Source: Anaerobacillus arseniciselenatis (GTDB taxonomy: Bacteria > Bacillota > Bacilli > Bacillales > Anaerobacillaceae). From it: 49,632 nucleotides of DNA. A program made the position numbers and the translations under genes. The stretch spans positions 1 to 49,632 of the forward strand of contig NZ_MLQQ01000007.1 in NCBI RefSeq assembly GCF_001865995.1, written 5' to 3'. Of the stretch, positions 9,226 through 18,765 are shown one piece after another. Position 1 is the stretch's first letter. The number at the start of each line of letters is the position of its first letter. The notes beneath the pieces were generated by a model. The model saw only the letters and a list, made by a program, of their open reading frames with translations. It was not told the origin of the DNA and searched no databases.

Positions 9226-10149
9226 TTAATCTTCAAATTGGTATAATGGTGTACTTAAATATCTTTCCCCATTACTAGGAATAATCGCTACTACTTTTTT
9301 GCCTTTTCCTAATTTTTTCGCCACTTTTAATGCTGCAGCAATCGCTGCACCAGAGGAAATCCCACCTAAAATCCCTTCTTCTTTAGCTGCACGACGAGCA
9401 TATTCAAAGGCTTCTTCTGTAGAGATTTGAAGAACTTCATCATACACTTCTGTATTTAAAATATCAGGCACAAAACCTGCACCGATTCCTTGGATTTTAT
9501 GTGGTCCCGGATTACCGCCGGATAAAACAGGTGAATCTTGCGGTTCAACAGCGGCAATATGCAAATGCGGAAATTTTTCTTTTAAGACTCCACCTGCACC
9601 AGTCACCGTTCCACCCGTACCAATTCCAGAAATGAAACCATCTAATTGATCTCCGACTTGCTCTAACAACTCCTTACCTGTTGTTAAACGGTGCACTTCA
9701 GGGTTTGCTTCATTTTCAAATTGTTGTGGTATGAAATAACCATTTTCCTTAGCTAATTCAGTAGCCTTACGGATCGCTCCCCCCATACCTTCAGGCCCTG
9801 GAGTTAACACTAGCTCTGCCCCATAAGCACGTAATAAATTGCGTCGCTCTAAACTCATCGTTTCAGGCATCACTAAAATCGTACGATAGCCTTTTGCTGC
9901 CGCAACCATCGCTAAACCAATACCAGTGTTGCCACTCGTTGGTTCGATAATTGTATCGCCACTTTTTAGGTTCCCGTCTTTTTCTGCACTTTCTATCATC
10001 GCTAAAGCAATACGGTCCTTGACACTACTTCCCGGATTCATATATTCCAGTTTTAAGTAAATATCCGCGTAATCTTCTGGTACAAGACGATTTAATTTCA
10101 CTAAAGGTGTTTCCCCGATTAATTCAGTAATTGAATTTGCTACTTTCAT
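9226..10149 (-). CDS. cysK: Cysteine synthase (O-acetylserine sulfhydrylase)
   Basis: PLP enzyme that makes cysteine from O-acetylserine and sulfide. The PLP lysine is in [11 protein letters not shown] (Lys44), the substrate loop is [12 protein letters not shown], the phosphate-binding glycine loop is [12 protein letters not shown], and [19 protein letters not shown] is family-specific. 307 residues, as in B. subtilis. GAGGAGG precedes the ATG. It has its own strong promoter with a perfect palindrome over the -10 box. The B. subtilis neighbour yacD is missing between hslO and cysK. Confidence 0.97.
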   Translation of the reverse strand: MKVANSITELIGETPLVKLNRLVPEDYADIYLKLEYMNPGSSVKDRIALAMIESAEKDGNLKSGDTIIEPTSGNTGIGLAMVAAAKGYRTILVMPETMSLERRNLLRAYGAELVLTPGPEGMGGAIRKATELAKENGYFIPQQFENEANPEVHRLTTGKELLEQVGDQLDGFISGIGTGGTVTGAGGVLKEKFPHLHIAAVEPQDSPVLSGGNPGPHKIQGIGAGFVPDILNTEVYDEVLQISTEEAFEYARRAAKEEGILGGISSGAAIAAALKVAKKLGKGKKVVAIIPSNGERYLSTPLYQFED

Positions 10150-10187
10150 TAGTATTCCTCCTCTTTTTAATACCGAGTATTTTCATT

Positions 10188-10207
10188 GGATTAATATATA
10201 TTAATCC
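10188..10207. promoter_or_regulatory. Perfect 20-bp palindrome over the cysK -10/start region, candidate operator
   Basis: GGATTAATATATATTAATCC is a perfect inverted repeat overlapping the -10 box and start site. In Bacillus and Staphylococcus the Rrf2-type repressor CymR controls cysK from such a position. The assignment to CymR is inference; the palindrome is seen directly. Confidence 0.55.
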
Positions 10208-10232
10208 TATCAGAGCAATACAACACTGTCAA
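10204..10232 (-). promoter_or_regulatory. cysK promoter (SigA)
   Basis: On the minus strand a consensus TTGACA (10227-10232) lies 17 nt from TAGGAT (10204-10209), about 50 nt upstream of the cysK ATG. Confidence 0.8.
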
Positions 10233-10255
10233 TAAAAATATTTGTAAAATTTAAC

Positions 10256-11134
10256 CTACTTCGCCTCTTCCAAAAGTTCCTGTAAATCAGCAACTGTAAA
10301 ATTGTATGTTTCATTACAGAAATGGCACTCTGTTTCTGCGCCGCCATCTTCCTCGATCATTTCTTTTAATTCCTCTTTTCCTAAACTAATTAATGCCTGG
10401 GAAATTCTTTCCTTCGAACAATGACATTGGAACTTAACATCCATTTTATTTAGGACCTTTGCATTACCATCACCTAAAAGAGCCAAAATAAGTTCTTCAG
10501 GAGGCATTCCCGCTTCAATTAACTTTGAAATTGGCGGTAAAGTACTTAGTCTCTTTTCGATTTCAGTGATAGTTTCATCATCTGCCCCTGGCATTAACTG
10601 AATCATAAAGCCGCCTGAAGCAAGAATTGATCCATCTGGTTTTACGAGTACACCAACACCAACAGAAGCTGGCGTTTGCTCAGAAGAAGCAAAATAGTAA
10701 GTAAAATCTTCGCCTAATTCACCAGAAATTAATGGAACACTTCCTGTAAAATGGTCTCGCATTCCTAAATCTTTTACTACAGATAATAAACCATCTTTAC
10801 CAACCGCTCGAGCTACATCAAATTTACCTTCTTTATTTAATTCAAAGTCGACTTGAGGATTGCCCACATATCCTCTTGTTTCTCCTTTGGCATTACTATC
10901 AACGATGATCGGACCAATTGGACCTCCACCATCAATTTTTACTGTTAATTTCTCATCACCTTTCAGCATCGCTCCGATCATCGTGGTTGCCGTCATTGCT
11001 CTTCCTAATGCTGCAGAAGCTGTTGGCCAAGTTTCATGCCTTCTAACTGCCTCATTAACCATTTCAGTTGTATTGATGGCATAAGCCCTTACCTTTCCTT
11101 CGAATCCTACAGCTTTAACTAAGTAATCTGACAT
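10256..11134 (-). CDS. hslO: Hsp33 redox-regulated chaperone
   Basis: Cytosolic holdase activated by oxidation. The N-terminal substrate-binding domain includes [10 protein letters not shown] and [23 protein letters not shown]. The C-terminal zinc-binding redox switch has the expected CXC and CXXC pairs, QCHC (Cys237, Cys239) and ECHFC (Cys270, Cys273). 292 residues, normal length. Located between coaX and cysK as in B. subtilis; 93 bp separate it from coaX, including the coaX terminator. Confidence 0.97.
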   Translation of the reverse strand: MSDYLVKAVGFEGKVRAYAINTTEMVNEAVRRHETWPTASAALGRAMTATTMIGAMLKGDEKLTVKIDGGGPIGPIIVDSNAKGETRGYVGNPQVDFELNKEGKFDVARAVGKDGLLSVVKDLGMRDHFTGSVPLISGELGEDFTYYFASSEQTPASVGVGVLVKPDGSILASGGFMIQLMPGADDETITEIEKRLSTLPPISKLIEAGMPPEELILALLGDGNAKVLNKMDVKFQCHCSKERISQALISLGKEELKEMIEEDGGAETECHFCNETYNFTVADLQELLEEAK

Positions 11135-11215
11135 TCGTTTTACACCTCTTTTTTAAACTTTACTATTCTTTACTCAAATGAATATCATTAATTAACATTA
11201 TTGTCCGAGTGTGAG

Positions 11216-11244
11216 AAAAACTTGGCTTTAGGCCAAGTTTTTTC
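11216..11244 (-). terminator. coaX terminator overlapping the coaX stop codon
   Basis: On the minus strand AAAAAACTTGGC-CTAAA-GCCAAGTTTTTC forms an 8-bp G/C-containing stem with A and T flanks. The coaX stop codon TAA lies in the loop, so the end of the gene doubles as the terminator arm. Confidence 0.8.
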
Positions 11245-11995
11245 TATAAATCATTATAAGTCCTTTTAAAGTTAAAAACGGATCAACAACATCTATCACT
11301 TTTGACTCTTCCGCTATTAACGGAGCTAATCCACCAGTCGCAATCACTAGAGGCTCTTTATTAGCTTGATCCTTTATACGATTAACAATTCCTTCAACTT
11401 GTCCTACATAACCGTATAAAATACCTGACTGCATTGCACTGACAGTATTTTTACCGACAATGTCTTTCGGTTTAATGATTTCAATACGCGGAAGCTTTGA
11501 CGCTCTATTATATAAGGCTTCTGTAGAAATACCGATGCCCGGCGCAATTGCCCCACCCATGTATTGATGTTCTTCACTTATGTAGCAGTATGTAGTCGCT
11601 GTACCAAAATCAACAATAATTAACGGACTTCCATATAATTCAATGGCAGCAACAGCATTGACAATACGATCTGCACCAACCTCTTTTGGGTTATCGTATT
11701 TAATATTAAGCCCAGTTTTTATTCCCGGCCCGATAATCATAGGTTTTACATAGAAATATTTTTTACACATTTCTTCTAAAGCATACATAATCGGCGGTAC
11801 TACAGATGAAATGATAATCCCATCAATATCCTTAGTTGTTAACCCTTCATAAGAAAATAATTCCTTAATGATCATCCCATATTCATCTTCGGTTCTTTGA
11901 CGGTCTGTTCCAATTCTCCAGTGATATTTTAACTCTTCATCATCATACACACCTAATACTATATTCGTATTCCCTACATCTAAAACAAAGATCAT
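11228..11995 (-). CDS. coaX: Type III pantothenate kinase
   Basis: Phosphorylates pantothenate in the first step of CoA synthesis, without feedback inhibition by CoA. ASKHA-fold motifs are [10 protein letters not shown] at residues 6-15, the pantothenate-binding [16 protein letters not shown] near residue 100 and the second phosphate motif [11 protein letters not shown]. 255 residues, normal length. Starts about 150 bp downstream of the ftsH stop, beyond the ftsH terminator. Confidence 0.97.
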   Translation of the reverse strand: MIFVLDVGNTNIVLGVYDDEELKYHWRIGTDRQRTEDEYGMIIKELFSYEGLTTKDIDGIIISSVVPPIMYALEEMCKKYFYVKPMIIGPGIKTGLNIKYDNPKEVGADRIVNAVAAIELYGSPLIIVDFGTATTYCYISEEHQYMGGAIAPGIGISTEALYNRASKLPRIEIIKPKDIVGKNTVSAMQSGILYGYVGQVEGIVNRIKDQANKEPLVIATGGLAPLIAEESKVIDVVDPFLTLKGLIMIYRKNLA

Positions 11996-12110
11996 CTAAG
12001 TCACCTACTTTTTAGGTTTATATTTACACCACTTCTAGTATAAAGAGTAATCTCCTAAAATTGAATAACTAATCGTATTTTTAATTTGAAAAACTTGATA
12101 ATATTAGTGA

Positions 12111-12141
12111 AAAAAAGGGTGCCTATTAAGACACCCTTTTT
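12111..12141 (-). terminator. ftsH terminator
   Basis: On the minus strand AAAAAGGGTGTC-TTAATA-GGCACCCTTTTTTTC forms a stem (GGGTGYC with GRCACCC) followed by a T run, directly after the ftsH stop. Confidence 0.85.
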
Positions 12142-12145
12142 GCTT

Positions 12146-14155
12146 TTAGTCTTTTTTATTATCGTCAGCTTTGTTTTCTTCTTGCTTTTCTGAAGGAAGA
12201 ATCGCCTCTTCGTCAGACTGTTTCACTTCTGGCTCAGTTAGCTTTTCCTCTTCTTTCTTAGCGTTAATATTAACTTTTACATCTTCGTTTCCGTTTGCGT
12301 TTTCGTTATTAGCATGATGCCCTTCAGGAAGCTTTCCATCATTTACTAATGATTTGATTTGTTCAGCATCTAAAGTTTCAACATCTAATAATGTTTTCGC
12401 AATAAGTTCTAACCGATCTTTATTTTCCAATAGAATTGTACGGCAACGTTCGTAGCTCTCTTTAACAATTCGCTGCATTTCTTGGTCAATTTCATAAGCG
12501 ATCGCATCACTATAGTTTTGATCGTTATTAATGTCTCGCCCAAGGAACACATTACCACCTTGACCTGTACCAAATTGCATCGGGCCAAGCTTTTCACTCA
12601 TACCGTACTCTGTCACCATTTTACGTGCAATACCTGTCGCACGTTGGAAGTCGTTATGTGCACCAGTACTTACTTCACCAAAAATAATTTCTTCAGCAAC
12701 TCGACCACCTAACAAGCCGACGATCTTATCTAATAGTTCAGGCTTTGTCATGAAATAGCGATCTTCTTTCGGGAGCATCACTGCATAGCCTCCGGCTTGC
12801 CCTCGAGGAACAATCGTTACTTTGTGAACCATATCAGCGTTCTCTAATTTAACACCAACAACAGTATGACCCGCTTCGTGATAGGCAACGATATTTTTCT
12901 CTTTCTCAGAGATCACCCTACTCTTTTTAGCAGGACCTGCAATAACGCGGTCAATTGCTTCTTCAACGTCATTCATATCTACTTTTGGTTTATCACGTCT
13001 AGCTGCCACAAGAGCCGCTTCGTTTAATAAGTTTTCTAAATCTGCACCAGAAAACCCTGGCGTACGCGTTGCAATCGTTTTTAAATTAACATCATCTGCT
13101 AACGGCTTATTACGAGCATGTACGTGTAATACCGCTTCACGACCTTTTACATCAGGACGCCCAACCATAATTTGTCGGTCAAAACGACCTGGACGTAATA
13201 ATGCAGGGTCTAAAATATCAGCTCGGTTTGTTGCGGCGATAATGATGATACCTTCATTTGCACCAAAACCGTCCATCTCAACTAATAATTGGTTTAAGGT
13301 TTGCTCACGCTCATCGTGTCCGCCACCTAAACCTGCTCCACGTTGACGACCAACGGCATCAATTTCATCAATGAAAATAATACAAGGAGCATTTTTCTTT
13401 GCATTTTCAAACAAGTCACGTACACGTGATGCACCGACCCCAACAAACATTTCAACAAAGTCAGAACCACTGATTGAAAAGAATGGTGTACCTGCTTCTC
13501 CTGCAACTGCACGAGCAAGTAATGTTTTACCTGTTCCTGGTGGTCCTACTAATAGAACCCCTTTAGGAATTCTTGCTCCTATTGCCGAGAATTTACGCGG
13601 ATCCTTTAAGAATTCAACAACCTCTACAAGTTCTTGCTTTTCTTCATCAGCACCAGCAACATCTTTAAATTTCGCTTTCTTTTTATCTTCACTATAAAGC
13701 TTAGCTTTACTTTTCCCAAAGTTCATAACACGGCTACCGCCACCTTGTGCTTGACTTAAAAGGAAAAAGAATAAAATAAAGATAATCACGAAAGGAATCA
13801 TCGTCGTAAAAAATGTTACCCAACCACTCGTTTGCTCCGCTGGAATGACCTCTAACGCTGTGTCACCTCTAGTAGCTGCTAAGTGGATTTGTTCAATTGA
13901 CATGTCTGAACGAGGTACATTTACAACAAAGCCCTCGTCTTCACCCATTGTTTTTAAACGTCCTTCAATTACGTAAACATCCCTTACCGGCTGCATCGTA
14001 ATCGGACCAATTTCGCCACGCTCTAATTTCGTTTGGAATTCACCATACGTCATTTCTTCAGTTTCTGTTGGTGGTTGATTAAAAAAACTAACGATCCCAA
14101 CAATAACTAAAAATATTAATAAATAAAAGACTGTATTTCGAAATATTCGATTCAT
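12146..14155 (-). CDS. ftsH: ATP-dependent membrane zinc metalloprotease FtsH
   Basis: Hexameric AAA+ protease of the cytoplasmic membrane. Transmembrane helix 1 is residues 5-25, followed by an extracytoplasmic domain and transmembrane helix 2 at about 112-134. The AAA module has Walker A GPPGTGKT (204-211), Walker B IIFIDE (259-264), the pore motif FVG near 237 and the second region of homology near 306-328. The protease active site is HEAGH (426-430). The C-terminal 50 residues are highly charged and probably disordered. 669 residues, slightly longer than the B. subtilis protein. Confidence 0.98.
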   Translation of the reverse strand: MNRIFRNTVFYLLIFLVIVGIVSFFNQPPTETEEMTYGEFQTKLERGEIGPITMQPVRDVYVIEGRLKTMGEDEGFVVNVPRSDMSIEQIHLAATRGDTALEVIPAEQTSGWVTFFTTMIPFVIIFILFFFLLSQAQGGGSRVMNFGKSKAKLYSEDKKKAKFKDVAGADEEKQELVEVVEFLKDPRKFSAIGARIPKGVLLVGPPGTGKTLLARAVAGEAGTPFFSISGSDFVEMFVGVGASRVRDLFENAKKNAPCIIFIDEIDAVGRQRGAGLGGGHDEREQTLNQLLVEMDGFGANEGIIIIAATNRADILDPALLRPGRFDRQIMVGRPDVKGREAVLHVHARNKPLADDVNLKTIATRTPGFSGADLENLLNEAALVAARRDKPKVDMNDVEEAIDRVIAGPAKKSRVISEKEKNIVAYHEAGHTVVGVKLENADMVHKVTIVPRGQAGGYAVMLPKEDRYFMTKPELLDKIVGLLGGRVAEEIIFGEVSTGAHNDFQRATGIARKMVTEYGMSEKLGPMQFGTGQGGNVFLGRDINNDQNYSDAIAYEIDQEMQRIVKESYERCRTILLENKDRLELIAKTLLDVETLDAEQIKSLVNDGKLPEGHHANNENANGNEDVKVNINAKKEEEKLTEPEVKQSDEEAILPSEKQEENKADDNKKD

Positions 14156-14227
14156 CCTTTACCTCCTCCCACTGGCAAATAAGACTTAGATAATATTACC
14201 ATAAAAGCATAGTTGTTCACAATTAAT

Positions 14228-14770
14228 TTACCCTTCGTAAATTTCAGGTTTTAAAATACCTATGTAAGGTAAATTTCGATATCGCTCAGCGTAATCTAAA
14301 CCGTACCCTACAACAAATTCATTCTTGACGTTAAAACCAGCTAAATCTGGCTTTAAGTCTACCTTACGACCTTCAGGCTTATCCAACAAAGTAACAATTT
14401 TCACGGTTTTCGCTTTTCGATAATGAAATAAATCCACTAAATAATTTAAGGTAAGTCCACTATCAATAATATCTTCAATGATTAAAACGTCACGCCCTTC
14501 AACAGAAGTATTTAAATCTTTAATAATTTTAACTTCCCCAGAAGAAACCATTTCATTACCATAACTAGAAACATCCATAAAATCCATTTCTATATGAGCA
14601 TCGATTCGTTTAATAAGATCACTCATAAATGGCATTGCGCCTTTTAGCACACCGATCACAAGTGGAAATCGATCACTATACTCTTCAGATAATTGTTCGC
14701 CTAACTGTTTTACCTTCGTTTGAATTTCTTCCTCACTTATTAAAACCTCTTTAATATCATCTTTCATCAT
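14228..14770 (-). CDS. hpt: Hypoxanthine(-guanine) phosphoribosyltransferase
   Basis: Salvages hypoxanthine and guanine to IMP and GMP with PRPP. Type I PRTase fold with the PRPP loop [15 protein letters not shown] and the flexible-loop [14 protein letters not shown]. The ATG at 14770 (start of [10 protein letters not shown]) gives 180 residues, the B. subtilis length; AGGAGG is 13 bases upstream, a little far. The longer reading from 14806 begins before the Shine-Dalgarno and is rejected. Lies between tilS and ftsH, the conserved Firmicute order. Confidence 0.96.
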   Translation of the reverse strand: MMKDDIKEVLISEEEIQTKVKQLGEQLSEEYSDRFPLVIGVLKGAMPFMSDLIKRIDAHIEMDFMDVSSYGNEMVSSGEVKIIKDLNTSVEGRDVLIIEDIIDSGLTLNYLVDLFHYRKAKTVKIVTLLDKPEGRKVDLKPDLAGFNVKNEFVVGYGLDYAERYRNLPYIGILKPEIYEG

Positions 14771-14828
14771 GTCTAAAAAATTACCTCCTAAAGTAATGTA
14801 TAACAAAAAATTTTAAAATATCATTAAA

Positions 14829-14847
14829 TGAATTTCATAATTCACTC
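14829..14847 (+). repeat. Family A remnant (terminal repeat only)
   Basis: TGAATTTCATAATTCACTC equals the 5' end of family A joined to its 3'-terminal CTC, with flanks TAAA and AAAG. It may be an internal deletion or excision footprint, or chance similarity. Between tilS and hpt. Confidence 0.45.
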
Positions 14848-14902
14848 AAAGAAAAGGTGAATTTTTATCCCTTCTCTTTATAAATCTTTTCCACTTATGT
14901 AG

Positions 14903-16291
14903 TTACAATTCCTCTATTGTTAGTAAAACGAAGTTTTTTGTCTCTTTTGAAGGAAGAGCAATATTCGATCTCCTCAAACCCGGAATCCACAATAACTGAT
15001 CATTACCGTCAACGATAATCGGCCAATCGTCCCTTTGTTCTCGATCAACTTTTTCATCAATAAAAAGGTCTTTTAGCTTTTTCGATCCAGTCATTCCCTT
15101 TATCGCGATACGATCGCCTTGTTTTCGAGTTCTAACCATTAACGGTAGTGTTAGTCTTTCTAAATCACACACAATACTATTATGATTTACATGTACTGAA
15201 GGAAATGATTTCGAAACTTCTGCGTTTATCTTTCCCTTTTTCACACTAACAATCCCTGGTATCGATAAAAGATACTCATATTTTTTTAACGTACTCTTAT
15301 TCATAAAAGATAAAGAGCATTCATCATACGACTTCGTTACTAATAACCCTCTCGGAAAATGCAAATCTCCCGATGGGCTTGAGTTTTTGATAAAATCAAT
15401 AAAATCATCAATATGTATAGTGGAAATTAATGGCATGTTTTCATTATAAAGATAGTTTAATATTAGTTGAAAGGCCCTTCTTTGTAAAGGGATTCGAATA
15501 CGATTAAATTGCGAAATCGAAAGGACGATTCTTTTATCACTTTTGTTTAGAAGAACACCACTTAACTCTTTTTCAGCGAGATCCTGTAAAAATAATTCAT
15601 CATCTAACATTAGTTCACTTTGTTGTTGGAATTTCAAATGAACTGAAGGGTTTTCCTTTTTTAATACAGGTAGTACTTTGTTTCTAATACGGTTTCTCAT
15701 ATATTTCGAAGAAAAGTTACTTTGATCAACCCTTGGTACAAGATTCTCCATTTCGCAATAACGAATGATCTCTTCTTTTGAGAGGCATAAAAACGGTCGA
15801 ATGATTTTCCCATCGTGAAACTCACGAAGACTACGTATACCTGCCAACCCTAAACCATATGCTCCGCGAATCTGCCTCATTAATATGGTTTCAACTTGGT
15901 CATCTCCATGGTGAGCAAGAGCGAGTAGTTGGGCCGAATGTTTCGTCATCATTTCTTGAAAAAATCGATAACGACATTCTCTAGCTGCAACCTGTATCGT
16001 CATTTTATGTTCATGACGATATTTTTCTACATCTATTTTTATTCCTTCAAAAATAATTTCATTTTCTCTACAGTAATTTTCGACAAAAAGATAGTCTTCC
16101 TCTGATTCTTTACCTCGAAGCGAATGGTCTACGTGAGCTGCAACTAACGTTAAATTTCGAGCCTCCGCTTCGCCTTTTAAAAAATGAAGCAAAGCTAGCG
16201 AATCGGGGCCACCAGAAACACCTACAACAACTGTCGCACCATCAAATAACAATTGATGCTTCTTAATGAATCGATTAACGATTTGTTTCAT
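14903..16291 (-). CDS. tilS: tRNA(Ile)-lysidine synthase
   Basis: Modifies the AUA-reading tRNA-Ile anticodon with lysine, using ATP. N-type PP-loop motif VVGVSGGPDSLALLHFL near residue 30, the family LALAHHGDDQVETILMR, and VDQSNFSSKYMRNRIRNKVLP; the C-terminal domain includes TRKQGDRIAIKGMTGSKKLKDLFID. The ATG at 16291 gives 462 residues with GGGAAAGGA about 13 bases upstream; an upstream in-frame TTG at 16315 has no Shine-Dalgarno. The start overlaps the preceding exporter gene by 17 nt. Confidence 0.96.
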   Translation of the reverse strand: MKQIVNRFIKKHQLLFDGATVVVGVSGGPDSLALLHFLKGEAEARNLTLVAAHVDHSLRGKESEEDYLFVENYCRENEIIFEGIKIDVEKYRHEHKMTIQVAARECRYRFFQEMMTKHSAQLLALAHHGDDQVETILMRQIRGAYGLGLAGIRSLREFHDGKIIRPFLCLSKEEIIRYCEMENLVPRVDQSNFSSKYMRNRIRNKVLPVLKKENPSVHLKFQQQSELMLDDELFLQDLAEKELSGVLLNKSDKRIVLSISQFNRIRIPLQRRAFQLILNYLYNENMPLISTIHIDDFIDFIKNSSPSGDLHFPRGLLVTKSYDECSLSFMNKSTLKKYEYLLSIPGIVSVKKGKINAEVSKSFPSVHVNHNSIVCDLERLTLPLMVRTRKQGDRIAIKGMTGSKKLKDLFIDEKVDREQRDDWPIIVDGNDQLLWIPGLRRSNIALPSKETKNFVLLTIEEL

Positions 16292-16718
16292 ATCGATGAC
16301 CAATTCCTTTCCCAAAAGAGAATATTGCTAAAGCAAAAACTATTCCCGCAGCAATCGCTCCCGCTTGTAACATCGTTTCAATTCCTAGTTCAAGCCCAAG
16401 AAGATAATCGCCTTCAACAAAAGCGAGCATCGTAAAATAAGCTCTACTCCCTGGAACGAGAGGGATAATGCCTGGGATCGTAAATGCAGTCGCTGGAATA
16501 CGAAATCTTCTAGCAAAAAAATGAGATAATGTTGCTGCAGTAATTGAAGCGACACTCGTTGCAAAAATAGCAGTCATACCGTATTCTGGCAATATTCTAA
16601 AAATCGCAAATGAGAGCACACCGATTAAACCACCTAATATAAGAGAGTTTCTAGGTACGCTAAAGATAATTGCAAATGAAACTGTCGCTAAAAAACAAAA
16701 AATAAGTTCTAAAATCAT
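16275..16718 (-). CDS. Threonine/serine exporter, ThrE C-terminal-type small subunit (YjjB-like)
   Basis: A 147-residue protein with four or five hydrophobic segments and the family-like GIIPLVPGSRAYFTM, matching the DUF3815 / ThrE_2 half of the split ThrE exporter family. Its partner half is encoded just upstream at 16858-17613. Together they probably form a membrane exporter of threonine, serine or a small acid; YjjP/YjjB of E. coli moves succinate, so the substrate is open. GGTGAG lies six bases before the ATG. Not part of the B. subtilis tilS region. Confidence 0.85.
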   Translation of the reverse strand: MILELIFCFLATVSFAIIFSVPRNSLILGGLIGVLSFAIFRILPEYGMTAIFATSVASITAATLSHFFARRFRIPATAFTIPGIIPLVPGSRAYFTMLAFVEGDYLLGLELGIETMLQAGAIAAGIVFALAIFSFGKGIGHRYETNR

Positions 16719-16736
16719 TGCATTCTCACCTTGCTT

Positions 16737-16855
16737 GAGTGAATTTCATAATCTCCAAAAACAAGCCACACCACGCAATATATAGTTTGCAAATGGTTTT
16801 GACGCAACTATATATTGATCTTAGTGGCGGAAGTAATGAATTATGAAATTCATGA
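16737..16855 (-). repeat. Family A MITE-like repeat, copy 3 (inverted orientation)
   Basis: Reverse-oriented copy with terminal repeats TGAATTTCATAAT and AATTATGAAATTCA and the inner stem arms (CGCAATATATAGTTTGC with GCGCAACTATATATTG less one base). It fills the whole gap between the two ThrE-type genes. The only copy in this orientation. Confidence 0.82.
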
Positions 16856-16857
16856 AT

Positions 16858-17613
16858 TTATAAAAATAAAGTAATTGATAAGGCTATTCCTGTTGCTATT
16901 GATAAGGATGTTATCGTAGCTTCGGCACCACGACTAACACCTGCAACTAAGTCACCACTCATTAAGTCCCGTACTGCATTTGTTAAAGGAACCCCAGGAA
17001 CAAGAGGCATTAAAGTTCCGATAATGATTTGATTTAAGTTCGTTCCAATGCCAAGGAAAACGAGAGCAATCGCAACGGTACCTCCAACAAAAGCGGCAAT
17101 AAATTCAGCAAAAAACTTTACTTTTAAATACTTCTCCACTTCAATAAGAAACACACTTGCCGTTACACCTGCTATAAAAGCAGGAAGGGTATCTTTAATT
17201 CCACCACCAAATAAATAAGAGAATCCTCCTCCAGCTATTCCCGAAGCAAAATGAATAAGCCATATAGGATAATTTAAAGGTGTTCGATAAATATCTTTTA
17301 GTTTATCGTGGGCTTCTTCGGAAGTAATTTCACCGATGACAAACTCCCTAGAAACTTGGTTTACGAGGGCCACTTTATTTAAATCATGATACCTGTCATC
17401 AACACGGATCATTTGCATCACATCGCCATGACCATTCTCTTCAAAGGAGATAAAAATACCCGTTGTCGTCACGAAACTATGGACATTCTTCAGATTAGCC
17501 GCTTTCGCCATTCTTTCTAACGTTTCTTCAACACGATACGTCTCTGCTCCATATGTTAGCATAATTTCACCTGCTAACAAGCAAATATCCATCATTTCAT
17601 CTGCCTTCGCCAT
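16858..17613 (-). CDS. Threonine/serine exporter, ThrE N-terminal-type large subunit (YjjP-like)
   Basis: A 251-residue protein of the ThrE / DUF1212 family. The soluble N-terminal part has the signature MLTYGAETYRVEETLERMA and FVTTTGIFISFEE; from about residue 118 there are five hydrophobic segments, including LIHFASGIAGGGFSYLFGGG and IIGTLMPLVPGVPLTNAVRDL. Forms the split exporter with the 147-residue protein downstream. GGGGAGA precedes the ATG. The last residues lie about 3 bp from family A copy 3. Confidence 0.88.
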   Translation of the reverse strand: MAKADEMMDICLLAGEIMLTYGAETYRVEETLERMAKAANLKNVHSFVTTTGIFISFEENGHGDVMQMIRVDDRYHDLNKVALVNQVSREFVIGEITSEEAHDKLKDIYRTPLNYPIWLIHFASGIAGGGFSYLFGGGIKDTLPAFIAGVTASVFLIEVEKYLKVKFFAEFIAAFVGGTVAIALVFLGIGTNLNQIIIGTLMPLVPGVPLTNAVRDLMSGDLVAGVSRGAEATITSLSIATGIALSITLFL

Positions 17614-17636
17614 CTCACTCTCCCCTTTTAAAAGCA

Positions 17637-17788
17637 GTTTTGAGTTTTGAATTTTGAGTTGGGAAGTATTGCTTCGAAGTAAAGACTTTTAATTTGTGTT
17701 TAATAAATTTAGAGTGCTGCTTCGAAGCAATACCCACAAAAACTCAACGCTTTTCACTCATAACTCAACACTCTTCACTCATAACTTA
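17637..17788. repeat. Family B heptad inverted repeat, copy 1 (double core)
   Basis: Arms of GAGTTTT-type heptads at the left and AACTCAA/CACTCAT-type units at the right enclose two GCTTCGAAG cores (17671-17679 and 17719-17728). It spans the gap between the yabT stop (17794) and the region just before the exporter gene's ribosome binding site. The double core suggests two merged copies. Confidence 0.8.
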
Positions 17789-17793
17789 GAATT

Positions 17794-18765
17794 TTACATC
17801 GTTTGTCCAAATAAGTATAGGATATATGCTAAAAGAAGGAAAGAGCCAAATAGAAATGTTTCAATAATTCCTTTAGATTTTTCTTTGCGGACTTTTACAG
17901 GCTTTTGTTTCTCGTTATTTTTGGTCGGTTGTTTTTTGTGAGAATCTACAATAGAATGCTTTGATTTACTTATACAACTAATTACGTCTTTCTTCATTAA
18001 CTGCGCGTTACCGTATTTTCCTTGGAGTGCGTTCATTAATACGACTTCATACTGACGCAAAACAGGCTTTCGCTGAATTCTTTCTTTTAACTGCTTAATA
18101 CCTTCTTGGTTTTTTTCAAAGCGGTTTGGATAGCAAATATTGATCATAATCATTGCAACTGAAAATAAATCATAACTTGGCTCTGCTTTACGAGTGCCTA
18201 AGCCCCAATAACCACGGTCAAAAAACTCAGTGTATTCTTTAATTGAACGTCCTAATAACGTTGTTCCACCAACATCAAGCCAACGAATTCTCGTTGGATG
18301 ACCTACGACAATTAAATTATCAGGCTTTAAATCTCCGAATACCCACCCCGCCTGGTGAAGACGATCAAGATCTCCTAATAATTGCACCATTAAAATACCA
18401 ATCCATTCACTTCCCTTCCCATTAATAAAGGAAAATAAACTTTGACCTTTTAAATATTCCATTGCATAAAAAGGAAATGTTCCTTCATTAGTTACCCAAT
18501 CATCGACATCGATTAAAGAAGGTCCAAGGATTTGTCCTTGGACCTTTGAGAAATGTTTGAGGACATTTACTTCCGAAGTAATCGCCATACTATTAAGCCC
18601 TATTTTTACGGCTACTAGCCCTAAAGGAGACTCAGCTAAATAAACAGATCCTGTAGCGCCATTACCTAATTCTTTAACAATTTTATAAGGCCTTTTATGC
18701 CATTTTCCGATTAACTTTGTTCCAGAAGGAAGATTACATACCTGACTCTTCTTGATACTCGTCAT
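17794..18765 (-). CDS. yabT: Membrane-anchored Ser/Thr protein kinase YabT
   Basis: Hanks-type kinase with glycine loop GNGATGSVYLA, the ATP lysine in LVAVKIG, the catalytic loop VFGDLKPDNLIV and metal-binding DVGG in place of DFG. A basic linker (about 265-300) and a C-terminal transmembrane helix (IIETFLFGSFLLLAYILYLFG) anchor the kinase domain on the cytoplasmic side. In B. subtilis YabT is a DNA-activated kinase that phosphorylates RecA and AbrB early in sporulation. 323 residues; overlaps yabS by 32 nt. The ATG at 18765 has GGAG about 11 bases upstream. Confidence 0.93.
   Translation of the reverse strand: MTSIKKSQVCNLPSGTKLIGKWHKRPYKIVKELGNGATGSVYLAESPLGLVAVKIGLNSMAITSEVNVLKHFSKVQGQILGPSLIDVDDWVTNEGTFPFYAMEYLKGQSLFSFINGKGSEWIGILMVQLLGDLDRLHQAGWVFGDLKPDNLIVVGHPTRIRWLDVGGTTLLGRSIKEYTEFFDRGYWGLGTRKAEPSYDLFSVAMIMINICYPNRFEKNQEGIKQLKERIQRKPVLRQYEVVLMNALQGKYGNAQLMKKDVISCISKSKHSIVDSHKKQPTKNNEKQKPVKVRKEKSKGIIETFLFGSFLLLAYILYLFGQTM

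Noticed and set aside
12482..13697. Plus-strand open frames opposite ftsH
   Set aside because: They mirror the strong codon bias of ftsH on the other strand and have no ribosome binding sites or recognisable domains.
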